Origin: Dryomyza anilis
Lineage: Eukaryota > Arthropoda > Insecta > Diptera > Dryomyzidae
DNA length: 64,000 nt
NCBI GenBank assembly: GCA_951804985.1
Contig: OX638136.1
Coordinates: 9,859,303-9,923,302 of the forward strand
Direction of reading: 5' to 3'
Below the pieces are notes generated by a model. It was given only the letters and a program-made list of their open reading frames with translations, was not told the DNA's origin and did no database searches. The position numbers and the translations under genes are program-made. Positions 1 to 10,579 of this stretch are shown piece by piece. How positions within the stretch are numbered: position 1 is the stretch's first letter; every line of letters starts with the position of its first letter.

Positions 1-1
1 T

Positions 2-127
2 AAAAGAAAAGGGCATACAATAACTAATTGTTATGCGGAAGAAAATATAGAATCAGCCACAGGTAATATAGTTAGGCCGGAAGTTGTAGAAGTTTGTAGT
101 ATAACACTACAAAAAAGCGAAATATAG
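2..127 (+). pseudogene. Gag C-terminus with half a zinc knuckle (gypsy unit U0)
   Basis: The window opens inside an open frame that reads KGHTITNC, the second half of a CCHC nucleocapsid knuckle (GHx4C), followed by an acidic tail and an in-frame stop near 125. The position just upstream of a retropepsin fits the end of Gag in a Ty3/gypsy element. Everything upstream lies outside the window. From 128 to 381 a lysine- and asparagine-rich sequence continues with several stops, probably the Gag-Pol linker. The call rests on a half motif plus context. Confidence 0.55.
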
Positions 128-381
128 AGTATAAGTAATCAAGAAAATGAAGAACAAAAAGTGAAAATACATATTAATAAAGATATAAATCTTCCAACAA
201 AAACATATAAGGAACTAAATAATAAAACACAACTTGACGCGAAAAATGAACAAAATATAGGAATTAAGGAAATTAAAAATAAACAAATTATAAAGAAAGC
301 AAATGAAGTAAAGAAAGTAAAACCAATAAAATCCTAAGTTAAAAATATTTAATTTCAATATTTCTTTTTATTATTAGCGCT

Positions 382-1053
382 ATGTGCGTTTTATCGTCAG
401 AAGTGTATAATAAATGCACGATTTGTAAAATTAAATTGTCTCCAATTATTAATAATTTTAAGAGTAAATTTATGTCGAGGAAAATGAAATTAGCTTCACA
501 ATTAGGCATGCATCGTAAAATATTTAACCGGCATGGAGAGTGTTTCAAAATATCCGATACGAGTGATGTGTTCATTGAAGTACCTTGCGATGCAGCAAAA
601 AATAGAAAACTTACTTTGCTAGTGGATTCTGGAGCTGAGGCCAGCCTGATTAAAGAAAATAGGATGGCACATTTGCCGAATTTTAATAAAAATATTCAGA
701 AGGATCTGAGTGGTGCTGTTGGTGGATGCGTTAGAACCTTAGGCTCCACTAAGATTCAGCACACAAACATAGAAAACCTGAGTACACGTTGTTTCACTTG
801 AACCAGGGGTACCAGCAGATGGAATAGTCAGGCGTGACAATCTCTGGAACAGATCTATAATAAATGCGTTAAATTAAAAAATTAATTAAGACAAAAATCC
901 CCTTGTTAAATTTTCATTAAAATCATTGCAAGTCATAGAAAATATTAATTTTAACCAACAAATCAGGGTACAGCCATGGTTGTATCACTGCCGTTAAGAA
1001 CAAGAATTCCTATAGTTTTGTTGCACAAACAGGAAATTCAGCCAGGAGTATAT
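382..1053 (+). pseudogene. Ty3/gypsy retropepsin and protease-RT linker, broken
   Basis: The 139-residue frame at 382-801 contains LLVDSGAEASLI about 75 residues in. This is the DSG active-site motif of an aspartic protease that would cut the Gag-Pol polyprotein. After the stop at 799 a shifted frame still reads GVPADGIVRRD, which looks like the end of the protease domain, and near 1030 QEIQPGVY, typical of the linker before RT. That codon run is interrupted at 1053 by the LOA-like insertion and resumes at 6695 in a matching frame. Frameshifts and stops make it a pseudogene. Confidence 0.75.
1049..1053 (+). repeat. Left target-site duplication of the LOA-like element
   Basis: TATAT at 1049-1053 recurs at 6690-6694 after the A-tail. 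Gypsy codons ...GVY before it and LEKS after 6694 become contiguous if the insertion and one copy are removed. The AT-rich site makes the exact length uncertain by one or two bases. Confidence 0.7.
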
Positions 1054-1257
1054 CCCCCACGTGGTTGTTACCTTGACGTGGTGTGGGGCTTAAGTTACAA
1101 TGACTCAATAAGGTTAAGCTGACGGAAACTTTTTTTTTAAGTTTCTGGTAGGGTAACCCTTGTCAGGCAGGCTTGTGATGAGTAATGAACTAAATACTAC
1201 AATAGTCTTTTTTATTGGTGGGGTGGCAGACTCCAAAGAAACCCCTGCACCACTGCG

Positions 1258-2604
1258 ATGGGTACACATAAAGATTTAACTACTCCAGGTGGTACCCACA
1301 AAAGTGGAAATCCACCCGCTTCGGCGGCTGAGGCAATAATTCTGGAGGCCTCAATCTACGCAACCAACCCTGGTACGATGAACCTCTCTGCTCCTGTAGC
1401 AGGGGGTTCATCGTGCCGCTTCATCTCCCAAATTTATGAGACAGCTAGAGGAGGATAACGACAACGAAGCGGTTCCCAACGGTTCGGCTATGCCTACGAC
1501 TAATCCTCCACTGTATGGCTGCTCGACAGTGTTGTTTCCTCTCAGGGCTCCTTTCTGTCACGTATTTGGAAACATGGGTCGATCGATGGAAAGTGGTGTC
1601 TTACCAGCATCTAATCCTAGAGAGACCGACGCCCAACTGGAAGCTAAACTTCCATTGGAGACCGGACCCGGATTTCTGAATACAGAGGTCAGGTTGTCCG
1701 ATGCCCAGGTGAGTCGGAGAAGGAAGAATAAAGCGAAAGATCGCAAAGAGGTTGAAAAGGCTAAAGGCGACGCTGGAGCTTTCTCTTCCCCAGCTACCAC
1801 AGCAAAACGCGATAGATCGGTTACTCCGACTGAAGCCGGACCATGCGCAGCTGCTGTTGTGGCTGCCAATGCACCTAAAAAGCGCAATGGCAAGAAGTTT
1901 AAAACCTTCACTGCTACTGCGAAACCCCCTAACTCCCAGAACTCGACAGTTTCTAGTGATATTGCTTCCACAAGCAAGAGCACTGGTGCTTCATATTCCG
2001 GATCGGTTGCGGATGAACTGCCTTCAACATCCACTGGCAGAGGCAGGCTAGCAGTATCACATCGTGATGCTGCTCGAAAAGCTCTTCCGGTTGCGATTAT
2101 TGGCAAATTGGGGAAGGAGCAAAAGATGAATGATGCAGAAGTAAAACACTGCACCGATCATCTTTGGCGGCTAGTCAGCACCGGCGGTGTCAGTGCAAAC
2201 GCAAAAGGCTATGAGACGAGTGATGGCATCATGAAGGTGCTATGCTCTTCTCAAGCCAATTTCCGGGTGATTTTAGCCACAGCCGTTGCTAAAATCCCCC
2301 CTTGGGCAAATCGCGCTTCGCTGTTTTCAGCGGAGACGAACCAAAACGCAGGCGAGCAATATGCTGTATACCTGGTCCTATCAGGAAAACACCGGAAGTG
2401 TTTGCCTGCCTACGTGCTCAGGGCATCGAAACGAACAGATGGAAAATCTATAGCCATAAACCAGAGCGAGGTCCGGAGGACAAGGAGGGCTCAACCCTGG
2501 TTGTTGGCTTAGACCAGAAGTCGTTAGATGTCATGCTATTTAAGTATGACAACCATCTAAACTTATTCTTTGGACGGATTAAATTCCGAATCAATTCCAA
2601 ATGA
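1258..2604 (+). pseudogene. LOA-like ORF1 (RNA-binding Gag-like protein), frameshifted
   Basis: Three overlapping frames make up one ancestral ORF1: 1258-1458, 1436-2512 and 2302-2604. The middle is basic and serine/alanine rich (SRRRKNKAKDRKEVEKAKG), a likely nucleic-acid binding segment. The C-terminal part in the third frame (FAVFSGDEPKRRRA, then ETNRWKIYSHKPE) has the look of the conserved ORF1 C-terminal region of RNase H-bearing non-LTR elements. A shift near the C-run at about 2297 explains the second frame change. No CCHC knuckle is visible. Its role would be RNA chaperone and particle assembly. Confidence 0.65.
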
Positions 2605-2897
2605 ATAGGCATATGATGAGAAACGAGTTAATTATCCTGTCATGATATTTACTCAGATCAATCTGCAACATTCTAAAGCTGCTACTCCATGTTGCATACA
2701 TTACCTCACATCACAGCTATTCAAGAACCATGGGTGTATAACAAACGCATCTGTGGTCTTAGTGAACTACGTGGTGAAACCATACAATACGATGAGCAAG
2801 GCCTAGAAGCTGTCTTATAGTATCGAAACACTTTACTGTCACCAAGTTAACCCAATTCTGTGGGCAAGACCTGGTGGCAGCCAAAGTGAGCTATGAA

Positions 2898-3069
2898 AGC
2901 TTTTTCATAGGCAATGGTTTTACTCTCGTAGGTTTGCCATTTACTGACGAGAGGTAGCGCGGTATAGAACATGTTTCTATGAAAAGATGTTGTTAGCCCC
3001 AGTCCAGGCTTGAACCGGGTACCTTTCGGCTCGCAGTCCAACGCATAACCACTGAGCTACCGCGGCTAC
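2898..3069 (-). mobile_element. tRNA-derived SINE, truncated copy
   Basis: On the minus strand a tRNA-like head begins at 3069 (GCCGCGGTAGCTCAGTGGTT) and runs into the SINE body, which stops at about 2898 at TTTTCATAG. Homology with the next copy is obvious over the whole length. The distal half of the body and the (ATT)n tail are missing. It lies against the second copy with only a few bases between. Confidence 0.8.
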
Positions 3070-3072
3070 TTT

Positions 3073-3388
3073 AATAATAATAATAATAGTTTGGCGCTAC
3101 AGTCCTGTATAGAACTTCGGCCGAGCTCTCTCACCATTTTGAGCTGTGCGTGTTATATTTGTACTCAAAGTGGTGGGACCTACAGTTTATTGCCGAATCC
3201 GAACGGCGGGTGAGAGCTTTTTCATAGGCAATGGTTTAACTCTCGTAGGTTTGCCATTTACTAACGAGAGGTAGCGCGGTATAGAAAAATGTTTCTATGA
3301 AAAGATGTTGTTAGCCCCAGTCCAGGCTTGAACCGGGAACCTTTCGGCTCGCAGTCCAACGCACTAACCACTGAGCTACCGCGGCTAC
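3073..3388 (-). mobile_element. tRNA-derived SINE, full-length copy
   Basis: Read on the minus strand, the element has a tRNA-like head with a possible A box TAGCTCAGTGGTTAG (3365-3379) and a B box-like GGTTCAAGCC (3325-3334), a body of about 230 bp and an (ATT)n tail at 3073-3090. Length, internal RNA polymerase III boxes and simple tail define a SINE. Further copies are at 25717-26191, 33434-33907, 48568-48881 and 55269-55580. It needs LINE proteins in trans; it sits inside the LOA-like endonuclease coding region. Confidence 0.88.
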
Positions 3389-4116
3389 TTTGCTGTGACG
3401 CTAATGCTCAACACACTGTATGGGGCAGCTGTAAATGCAACGCACGAGGTACCAGACTTCTTGACTTCATCATGATCTCCAATCTGAACATTCACAACAC
3501 TGGTAATAAACCCACTTTTGTGACTGCTAGAAGACAGGAAGTGATTGACATTACTTTGTCTAACTGTAGACTGAGAGAGTCAATCTTTAACTGGAAGGTT
3601 CTTAAAGAAGATTCTTTATCGGACCACAGGTATATCGAGTTTCATACTGACCGAGAGGTGCTGCCCTCTATGACGGTAAGAAACCCTAGAAAAACGAACT
3701 GGGCACGCTTCAGACATGAACTTGAGAATTCCCTCAATATTCCTGTCAGAATTCGTACCAAAGAAAGTATTGAGACGTCCGTTCAAGTTATGAACGATGT
3801 CATAAATTCTAGTTTTGTACGAACATGTCCGGTACGAAAAACGTTATCTAGACCTCCCGTTCCTTGGTGGAACGCTTGTCTTGAAACCTTGCACAAGGAT
3901 TCTAGAAATCTTCTAAATAGGGCCCTAAGGAGCAACTTAGACTCAGACTGGTTTCTTTATCGAGCTAAGCAGGAAGAGTATAAGAAACGAATTCGTAAAT
4001 CGAAAAGTGTTTCCTATAAAGACTTCTGCAGTAGCATCGAATCCTGCAGTGAGAGTAGCAGATTGGTCAAGTTTCTTAAAAGAGACCGAACTGCTCGACT
4101 GGACTCACTGCGGTGA

Positions 4117-6299
4117 CCTGATGGCTCGTATACTGAGTCTAAGACAGAGGCACTCAGTGTCCTAGTAGAGAATCACTTTCCGGGAAATCAAATCTACATA
4201 GGGCCACTTTGTAATCCTTGCACTGGGGACTGCAATAACAACGCTAATGTGACAAAACATGACTGGCATGTTGCCAGATTGGTTGTGTACGATGAAGCTA
4301 TCCAATACGCAGTGGCCTCTTTTGATGGCTTCAAGTCACCTGGACCGGATGGCATCTACCCAGTCATGCTACAGGAAGATATAACATAATTGCTACCATG
4401 CCTAAAGAAGATCTTTAGAGCAAGTCTCGCATGGGCATACATTCCGACATCCTGGCGTTTAGTTAAAGTAGCCTTCATTCCTAAAGTTGGAAGAGAAGAC
4501 TATTCCATAGCCAAGAGCTTCAGACCCATTAGTATGATGTCCTTCATACTAAAGTGTCTAGAAAGACTAGTTGAGCTGCACATCAGAAAAACATCGCTGT
4601 CAAGGTACCCACTATCATCAAGACAACATGCCTATTAACGTGGAAAATCCTGTGAAACAGCATTGCAACATCTGGTTGGCCGGATCGAGCAGCTTTTCAA
4701 AGGAAGAGGTACGTGATGGGCATATTTGTTGACATCGAGGGTGCTTTTGATAATGCGACTTTTGATGGAATGTGCGACGCAGCTAGAAGGCATGGAATAG
4801 ATGAAACATTGGTCAAATGGCTAAGGTCAATGCTAATGTTTAGGACCATCACTTCTGAGGCGGAGTGCGGTCAGTATATTATGGCAGGGGTGAATAGAGG
4901 TTGTCCTCAAGGAGGCGTTCTCTCCCCCCTGCTCTGGTGTATGCTGGTTGACTCTCTAGTCAACGATCACGATGGACCAGGTGTCTATTCCCAGGCCTAT
5001 GCAGATGATGTTGCCATTCTTGCCACAGGCTTTTCTCTCAGTGAGGTCTGTGTTAAAGCACAAAACTCATTGATTCGAATTGACAGCTGGTGTACTGCAA
5101 ACGGACTCTCCGTCAACCCTCACAAAACAGGGATGGTTCTCTTCACTAGGGAAAGAATAATGACAGGATTATCTCTACCAGTACTTAAGGGTGTCACTAT
5201 TCCTCTGTCTATCGAAGTAAAATATCTGGGCTTAACTCTAGATAGTAAACTACTTTGGACAAAACATGTTGAAAATAAAATTTCGCGAGCATTGAATGCC
5301 TTCTGGCAATGCAGAGGAATTTTTGGGAAGACATGGGGATTATCGCCGAGCAAAACCTTATGGATTTACACGGCAATGATAAGACCGATGATATCATATG
5401 CATCGGTAGTCTGGTGGAACAAGCTGTCGCGAAAATGCGCGACAACTAGTCTTGCGAAGATTCAGAGATCCGTGTGTCTGGGTGTTACGGGTGCCTTTCC
5501 CACTACACCTGGTCCAGCACTGAATGCAATCTTAAACCTACCACCACTTGACATCTTCATCAGAGGCGAAACCATGAAAGGCTGCTGGAGACTAAAACGA
5601 GGTGGTTTCTGGTTTAATGTTCCCTGGAATATCTCTGACATTGCACTTGACACTCCATTAGACACCTGTCTACTGGAGATGCCCTTTGATGCAATGATAA
5701 CAGAAATATTACCAAGACGAAAGTTTGAGGTCTGCCAACCTGACATTCAAGACTGGCTAACGCCTGACTGTGAGCCAGGTAGAGGGTCACACCGCATTTT
5801 CACAGACGGCTCCAGAACCGATCAGGGATCTGGTGCTGGAGTGTTTGTGGAACCGGATGACCGCAGTCTTCACTTCGCCTTAGGCGACAGTGCCTCGGTA
5901 TTTCAAGCCGAAGTCTATGCTATACTTATGGCTATGGACTACATTGCGGATAATAGATGGCAGAAGAGGGCTATATCAGTTTGCAGCGATAGTCAGGCTG
6001 CTCTTATGGCTTTAAACAACCAGGTCATTACATCCAAAATTGAACGTCAATGCAGATCACGTCTCAATTGTGTTGGTAAATACAAAATACTGAAACTGAT
6101 TTGGGTGCCGGGTCATAAAGGAGTTTCGGGCAATAAAACATCTGACGAACTAGCACGTGCTGGATCTGAGGATAATCCATTTGGACCAGAACCTGTGCTT
6201 GGACTACCTGCATCTACGGGAAAATTCGTCATCAGCTCTTGGGTCGCCTCTACACACAAGAGCAGATGGCTGAATGAGACGAAATGCAGATTCTCATGA
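4117..6299 (+). pseudogene. LOA-like ORF2, reverse transcriptase plus RNase H
   Basis: The frame from the endonuclease continues through stops at 4114, 4387 and 4636, then shifts near 4705 into a 528-residue open frame at 4713-6299. RT blocks appear in order: KSPGPDGIYPVML, FIPKVGR, FRPISMMSFILKCLERL, FVDIEGAFDN (first catalytic Asp), GCPQGGVLSPLLW, AYADDVAIL (YADD active site) and KTGMVLFTR. RNase H follows with FTDGSRTDQGSGAG (Asp), FQAEVYAI (Glu), SVCSDSQAAL (Asp) and WVPGHKGVSGN (His), so all four catalytic positions are still readable. The C-terminal half is the best preserved part of the insertion, which suggests a fairly recent arrival. Confidence 0.85.
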
Positions 6300-6541
6300 C
6301 ACCGACGATAACGAAAAGATCGGCCTCCTTAAGTATAAAGGAGTGCAGAATACTGACGGGACTTCTAACGGGACACAACGCATGTGAAAAACACATGAAC
6401 GCAACCAGCCTGGCCGAAAGCGCCTTATGTTCTGCCTGCTACGAAGACACTGGCACCACAGAGCACTATCTCTGTGACTGTCCAGCATTTTCTAGAATTA
6501 GAAGGCAGATCTTTGGCACAGACGTGATGAGAGATGATTAG
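6284..6541 (+). pseudogene. LOA-like ORF2 C-terminal Cys/His motif
   Basis: After a frame change that overlaps the RNase H frame by 16 bases, an 85-residue frame contains LTGH...CEKHMN...CSACYEDTGTTEHYLCDCPAFSR. The spacing of Cys and His residues resembles the zinc-binding tail found after RNase H in I/LOA-type ORF2 proteins. The sequence from 6542 to 6689 is the 3' UTR and A-tail. Confidence 0.7.
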
Positions 6542-6694
6542 CTTCACTCTCTATCACACAAGAGCCTTCTTAGATTCAATAATGAATCTAAGAAGAATCA
6601 TTAAAAACCAGTGAACTGGTCCCAGCACAATGGATATAACCCTGTCTGAGTGCTGTGGCTCTATTTTTTATCCCACGAAAAAAAAAATATATAT

Positions 6695-8160
6695 TTGGAA
6701 AAGAGTTTAACAAACGTTAGAAGAAATAGAGTATATGCATCAATTTTAAATGCCACCGATAAGGAGGTAACCATTGCTAGCAATTTCAAGCCACAATTTT
6801 CAAATTCTAACAAATATAAAGAAACAACAAAGGCGAGTTCTACAATAAATACAATAAACTCGGTTAATATAAAAAATAGAATTGATAGATTATTAGGGAA
6901 TGTAAAGATCGATGAATCATTAAATAAAGAAGAAGTTGCATCTTTGCGAAATATTTGCTTGTCATATTATGACGTTTTTCATTTGGAAGGGGATGAATTA
7001 GCATTCACTCCGATATTTAAACATGAAATACCCACACAATGGAATCAGCCACCAATAAATCAGAAACAGTATAAACTTCCTCATATGCATAGAAATGAGA
7101 TTAATAGACAAGTATCAAAGATGTTAGACGATGGAATTATTTCACCAAAAATGTCGCATTGGAATTCCCCCATTATTATTGGTACCTAAAAAGGGCGATA
7201 AAGATGGCAATAATAAATGGAGACTGGTTATAGATTTCCGAAAATTAAATGTCGTCACCATCAAACAGGTATTTCCGATACCATGAATAGATGAAATTCT
7301 GGACCAGTTAGGTCATAGTCGGTATTTTTCAACACTAGATTTAGCAAGTGGTTACCATCAGGTTCTAGTTGAAGATAGTGACAAAGAAAAAACTGCTTTC
7401 AGTACAGGTCTTGGTCACTTCGAATTTAACAGAATGCCATGCGGTCTAACTGGGGCACCTGCCACTTTTCAAAGGATAATGAACCACATACTAACAGGTT
7501 TACAGGGTATTGACTGTTTCGTTTATTTAGATGACATAGTGGTTTATGAAAATAATTTAGCAGAACACGAGCATAGGATAAGCAAAGTTTTGCAAAAGCT
7601 GAGAGAACATAATTTGAAATTAAATACAGAAAAATGACATAAGTGTTCTGAGTTAGGTGCCCTACCAGACCCAGCCAAAGTAGAGTGTGTACAAAATATT
7701 CCAGTTCCGAAAAATAGGAAGGAAGTTCAAGCATTTTTAGGCTTAATTAATTATTACAGAAAATTTATAGGAGGTATGGCGAAACTGTCACTACCAATAA
7801 ACTGTTTGCTTAAAAAGGACGCTAAGTTTATATGGAATGACAATTGTCAGAATTCGTTTTTAAAACTTAAGGAGGCAATTATGTCACTACCCATGCTAGC
7901 GTATCAGGATTTTAACGAACCCTTTTTCCTCACGACAGACGCCAGTAACGAAGAAATTGGCGCGGTTCTTTCGCAAGGTGAAGTTGGAAGCGACCGTCCG
8001 ATCGCGTTTGCCAGTAGGTCTCTTAACGATGCGGAAACACGCTACTCTATTATAGAGAAAGAATTTTTGGCAATTGTATGGGCATAGGACATATCTTTTG
8101 GGAGGACCATTTAAAATTTATACAGATCATCAGCCCCTAAAGGGTATAGCAAACTGAAAA
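6695..8160 (+). pseudogene. Ty3/gypsy reverse transcriptase and RNase H (unit U0), degenerate
   Basis: The pol frame resumes after the LOA-like insertion and would copy element RNA into DNA. Visible RT blocks: KMLDDGIISPKMSHWNSP, FSTLDLASGYHQV (first catalytic Asp), FNRMPCGLTGAPATFQR and CFVYLDDIVVY (YLDD active site). The connection domain (VQAFLGLINYYRKFIGG) and RNase H (FLTTDASNEEIGAVLSQ, then IEKEFLAIVWA) follow. Breaks include a frame change near 7185, TGA at about 7285, TGA at 7635 and a stop at 8085. This is the only RT of this family in the window; all array units lack it. Confidence 0.85.
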
Positions 8161-9350
8161 GATCAGACATCATGTCTTGCGCGTTTCCGACACAAATTAT
8201 CGGAATATGATTTCGAAATTCATTACAAACCGGGAAAAAGTAATTTAAACGCTGATGCGCGTTCGAAAACCATGAAAAGAGACAAGGAAATCGATAAGAA
8301 ACAGTCAGAATGCGATCCTGACGATTTGATAACAAAGGAAAATGACAATATAATAATTCTAACTGAACATCGGGACATAAAGACGGTAATTAAAGATTTT
8401 CACGATTCACCGTTAGGTGGTCACCAAGGGGGCGTAAAAACATTTTTAAGAATTCGGCAACAGTACCGATGAAAGGGTATGTAGAAGCAAAAAAAGGATT
8501 ATGTAAAAAATTGTTCAACATGACAGGTAACCAAGAGTTCAAGGCTGACGAAGATGCCAATGGTTCTAACTGATACGCCAGTCAGACCCTTTGACAAAGT
8601 GTACATGGACCTGGTGGGTATTCTGCCTGAAACCATTTCAGGGAATAAATACATCTTAACGTTTCAGGACGAATTTTCCAAATTTATGTGCTGTGTGGCT
8701 ATACCCGATGCGGAAGCCAACACCGTAGCAAAATCATTCTTCAACGAAATAGTTACACGCCACAATATACCCAGACAATGGATCGAACTTCGTTTCCAAA
8801 CTATTTTCGGATACATGTAAATTGTTAGGAATTAAAAAATTACATATAACACCCTACCATCGACAGGCTAATGGGTCATTGGCACGAAGTCATCGTCCAC
8901 TAGCTGAATATTTCCGTAGTTTTGCGAAAGAGGATGGGTCAAACTGGGACCAATGGTTAAATTCTGCAATGCATGTTCATAATAACACGGTGCATACGTC
9001 GACGGGTCAAACACCATTCCGTACGTTGTACGGGTTTAACTTCGACATGCCTACGAATTTAAAGCGTAAATGTTCACCTTTATACAACGCAGAAGACTAC
9101 AATAAGGTACTAAAGTACGAAATACAGCGATCACACGAGATCGTCAGGCAAAATCAATGTAGGCCAAGGAGGTGTCGAAAAAACAATACGACAAGAACCT
9201 CAACCCTATACACTTCAAACAACACGACATGGTTTTAATGAAAAACCAAACTAGGAAGAATAAGTTCTCTCCAGTTTGGAAGGGACCCTATGTGGTCGTA
9301 GAGGGAAGTGGGCCCGTGACCACGATGATACTGATCAAAAACAAAGATTA
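8161..9350 (+). pseudogene. Ty3/gypsy integrase (unit U0), degenerate
   Basis: The zinc-binding N-terminus is recognisable (HDSPLGGHQGGVKTFLRIRQ), followed by FDKVYMDLVGILPE with the first catalytic Asp, and HITPYHRQANGSLARSHRPL with the Glu-containing end of the core. Between them the frame runs into IFGYM and a stop at 8818, and the second Asp block is out of frame. The C-terminus has KFSPVWKGPYVV-type GPY/F sequence in a further frame at about 9239-9330. Exactly the same stop and frame disruption after IFGYM is seen in every other copy in the window. Confidence 0.85.
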
Positions 9351-10046
9351 GAAAATTCTCAATAATATGTTAATGGTATATCACAAATAGTGTATGCCGT
9401 TAAAACTAAAAATATTATAATATTACCTTAAAATAGAACCCATGAAGGTAAAAATATAAAACCAATTAGCTATGCGTTGACAATTAAACTCGTAGATTGC
9501 AACATTATGTTGGATAAAATAAATCTAACCATAAGATAAAGAGTAATCATTAAATAAAACATTACATACATCGTCATTTAGAGGAAAAAAATAAATATAA
9601 ATAGTTTAGGAAAATAGTAAAAAACAAAGGAAAAATTATAGTAATAAAAATAAAGATATATATATATATATATATATATTATATAACTATTTTAGGAAAA
9701 GAACTTATAAGTTTAAAGTTAGTTAATCATCAATTGAGAAAAGAAATAAATTAAGCACATGCAACCAATTGCATTAATTTAAATCAATGTTAGTCATAAA
9801 ATTGTCGAATTCATTATTGACCTATGTTAATAGCGCAATGTATCAATCTTTGAAAAGGGTAATTCCCCCAAGTGTTTCATGCTGAAGCACATATGCAATT
9901 TGTACGAACGTATGTATATCATACACTAAGCAAGCGTTAATAGCTGACATATAAATGCAGATCTTGTAGTTTTTTTTTTTGATACCATAAACAATGCAAA
10001 TAAATATAATTCAATTTTACCGTCATGCCAGTAAGAAGTTTCATAT
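9351..10046 (+). other. Post-integrase 3' region of U0, AT-rich, with short (TA)n at 9657-9680
   Basis: No gene is visible. The sequence is a family-wide 3' region: the same blocks (ATTATAATATTACC, CTCGTAGATTGCAACATTATG, TTTCATGCTGAAGCACATATG) recur after integrase in nearly every unit. The (TA)n array here is very short compared with the 50-130 bp arrays at the same point in U2, U3, U5, U6 and U7. Confidence 0.6.
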
Positions 10047-10579
10047 TGTTACGAAAAGAGGTAATTTTCCCCACTGTGCAAGCATTCAACAATAATAAAT
10101 GAAACGCAAGACAATTCAGCGCACTAAGCAATGTGTTAGAAAGAGACGGAAGTTCATTCAGCGTACTGGGCAATGTGCGAGAAAGAGATGGAAGATCAGC
10201 GCATTAAAACACATGAGTGCGAATGAGATGCCAATAGCATGCGTCATTCACGAAACGAGTAGAAGGTTCTCGAAACAAGTCGAAGCTTGTCGAAACGTGT
10301 CGAACTGATGCATGCAGTATATAAGGGAGCCGCATCTGAGGTACTTCACTTAAGTAAAGATTGGAAAGTGGTCGAGTGCATCTCGTGTGATCAAAGTCAA
10401 GTTAAATTGGGGACATGCAGCAGTTATTAGAATTTGTTATTAGTAAAGTTGTTTATTAAAGTGAATGAATAAAGTTAATTGTTATAATTTAAACCAAACA
10501 TAAGAGTGTTTTTATTTTGTACACAATCCTGCGATACGAACTCGTAGAACAGTTTTCCGAAGACTGAATTTTCGTAACA
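10047..10579 (+). mobile_element. Solo LTR of a different LTR retrotransposon
   Basis: A 533 bp segment begins TGTTACGAAAA and ends TTTTCGTAACA, a perfect 11 bp terminal inverted repeat of TG...CA type. It interrupts a block that is continuous in other units (AGGAAGTTTGATATAATGTG), with ATAT on the left and ATAC on the right as an imperfect 4 bp TSD. It contains a TATA box and an AATAAA and has no coding capacity. The likely origin is LTR-LTR recombination that removed the internal region. A roughly 46 bp segment is duplicated inside it at about 10090-10195. Confidence 0.85.
10318..10324 (+). promoter_or_regulatory. TATA box of the solo LTR; AATAAA at 10468-10473
   Basis: TATATAA is followed by GGGAGCCGC, and a polyadenylation hexamer AATAAA lies about 145 bp downstream in the same strand. 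This order fits the U3-R-U5 layout of an LTR with R between the two signals. Activity cannot be judged from sequence. Confidence 0.55.

Larger units (their letters stand above)
2642..4116 (+). pseudogene. LOA-like ORF2, APE-type endonuclease domain, split by two SINEs
   Basis: ORF2 seems to begin at ATG 2642, reading MIFTQINLQHSKAA, a classic start of the apurinic-like endonuclease that nicks target DNA. A shifted frame gives AIQEPWV, the conserved Glu-containing block. A stop follows near 2818, then KLTQFCGQDLVAAK. At 2898 the domain is interrupted by SINE sequence. It resumes at about 3389 with CCDANAQHTVWGS (the Asp-Asn block) and ends with DSLSDHRYIEF, the SDH block that holds the last catalytic residues. 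Roughly 50 residues expected between the two halves are missing, so the SINE event probably came with a deletion. Confidence 0.75.
1054..6689 (+). mobile_element. LOA-like non-LTR retrotransposon, near full length, inserted in gypsy pol
   Basis: The 5.6 kb element starts CCCCCACGTGGTTG and ends in an A-run at about 6678-6689. It carries an ORF1, then an ORF2 with endonuclease, reverse transcriptase, RNase H and a Cys/His tail in that order. RNase H in ORF2 together with an N-terminal QINLQHSKAA endonuclease start favours the LOA/I group rather than jockey or R1. A 5 bp TATAT is present on both sides, and joining the flanks restores the gypsy pol reading frame, so the ends are well supported. 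Stops, frameshifts and two SINE copies show it is dead. Confidence 0.88.

Noticed and set aside
1558..2154. 198-residue minus-strand frame opposite LOA-like ORF1
   Set aside because: It is a shadow of the GC-richer ORF1 coding sequence; no motif and no start context of its own.
3320..3388. A tRNA gene on the minus strand (GCCGCGGTAGCTCAGTGG...)
   Set aside because: Continuous with a SINE body and an (ATT)n tail, in several copies, with mutated stems. It is the SINE head.
9654..9680. Telomeric or HeT-A-like repeat content
   Set aside because: Only TA dinucleotide arrays and retroelement pieces are seen; no telomere-specific element ORFs or terminal repeats.
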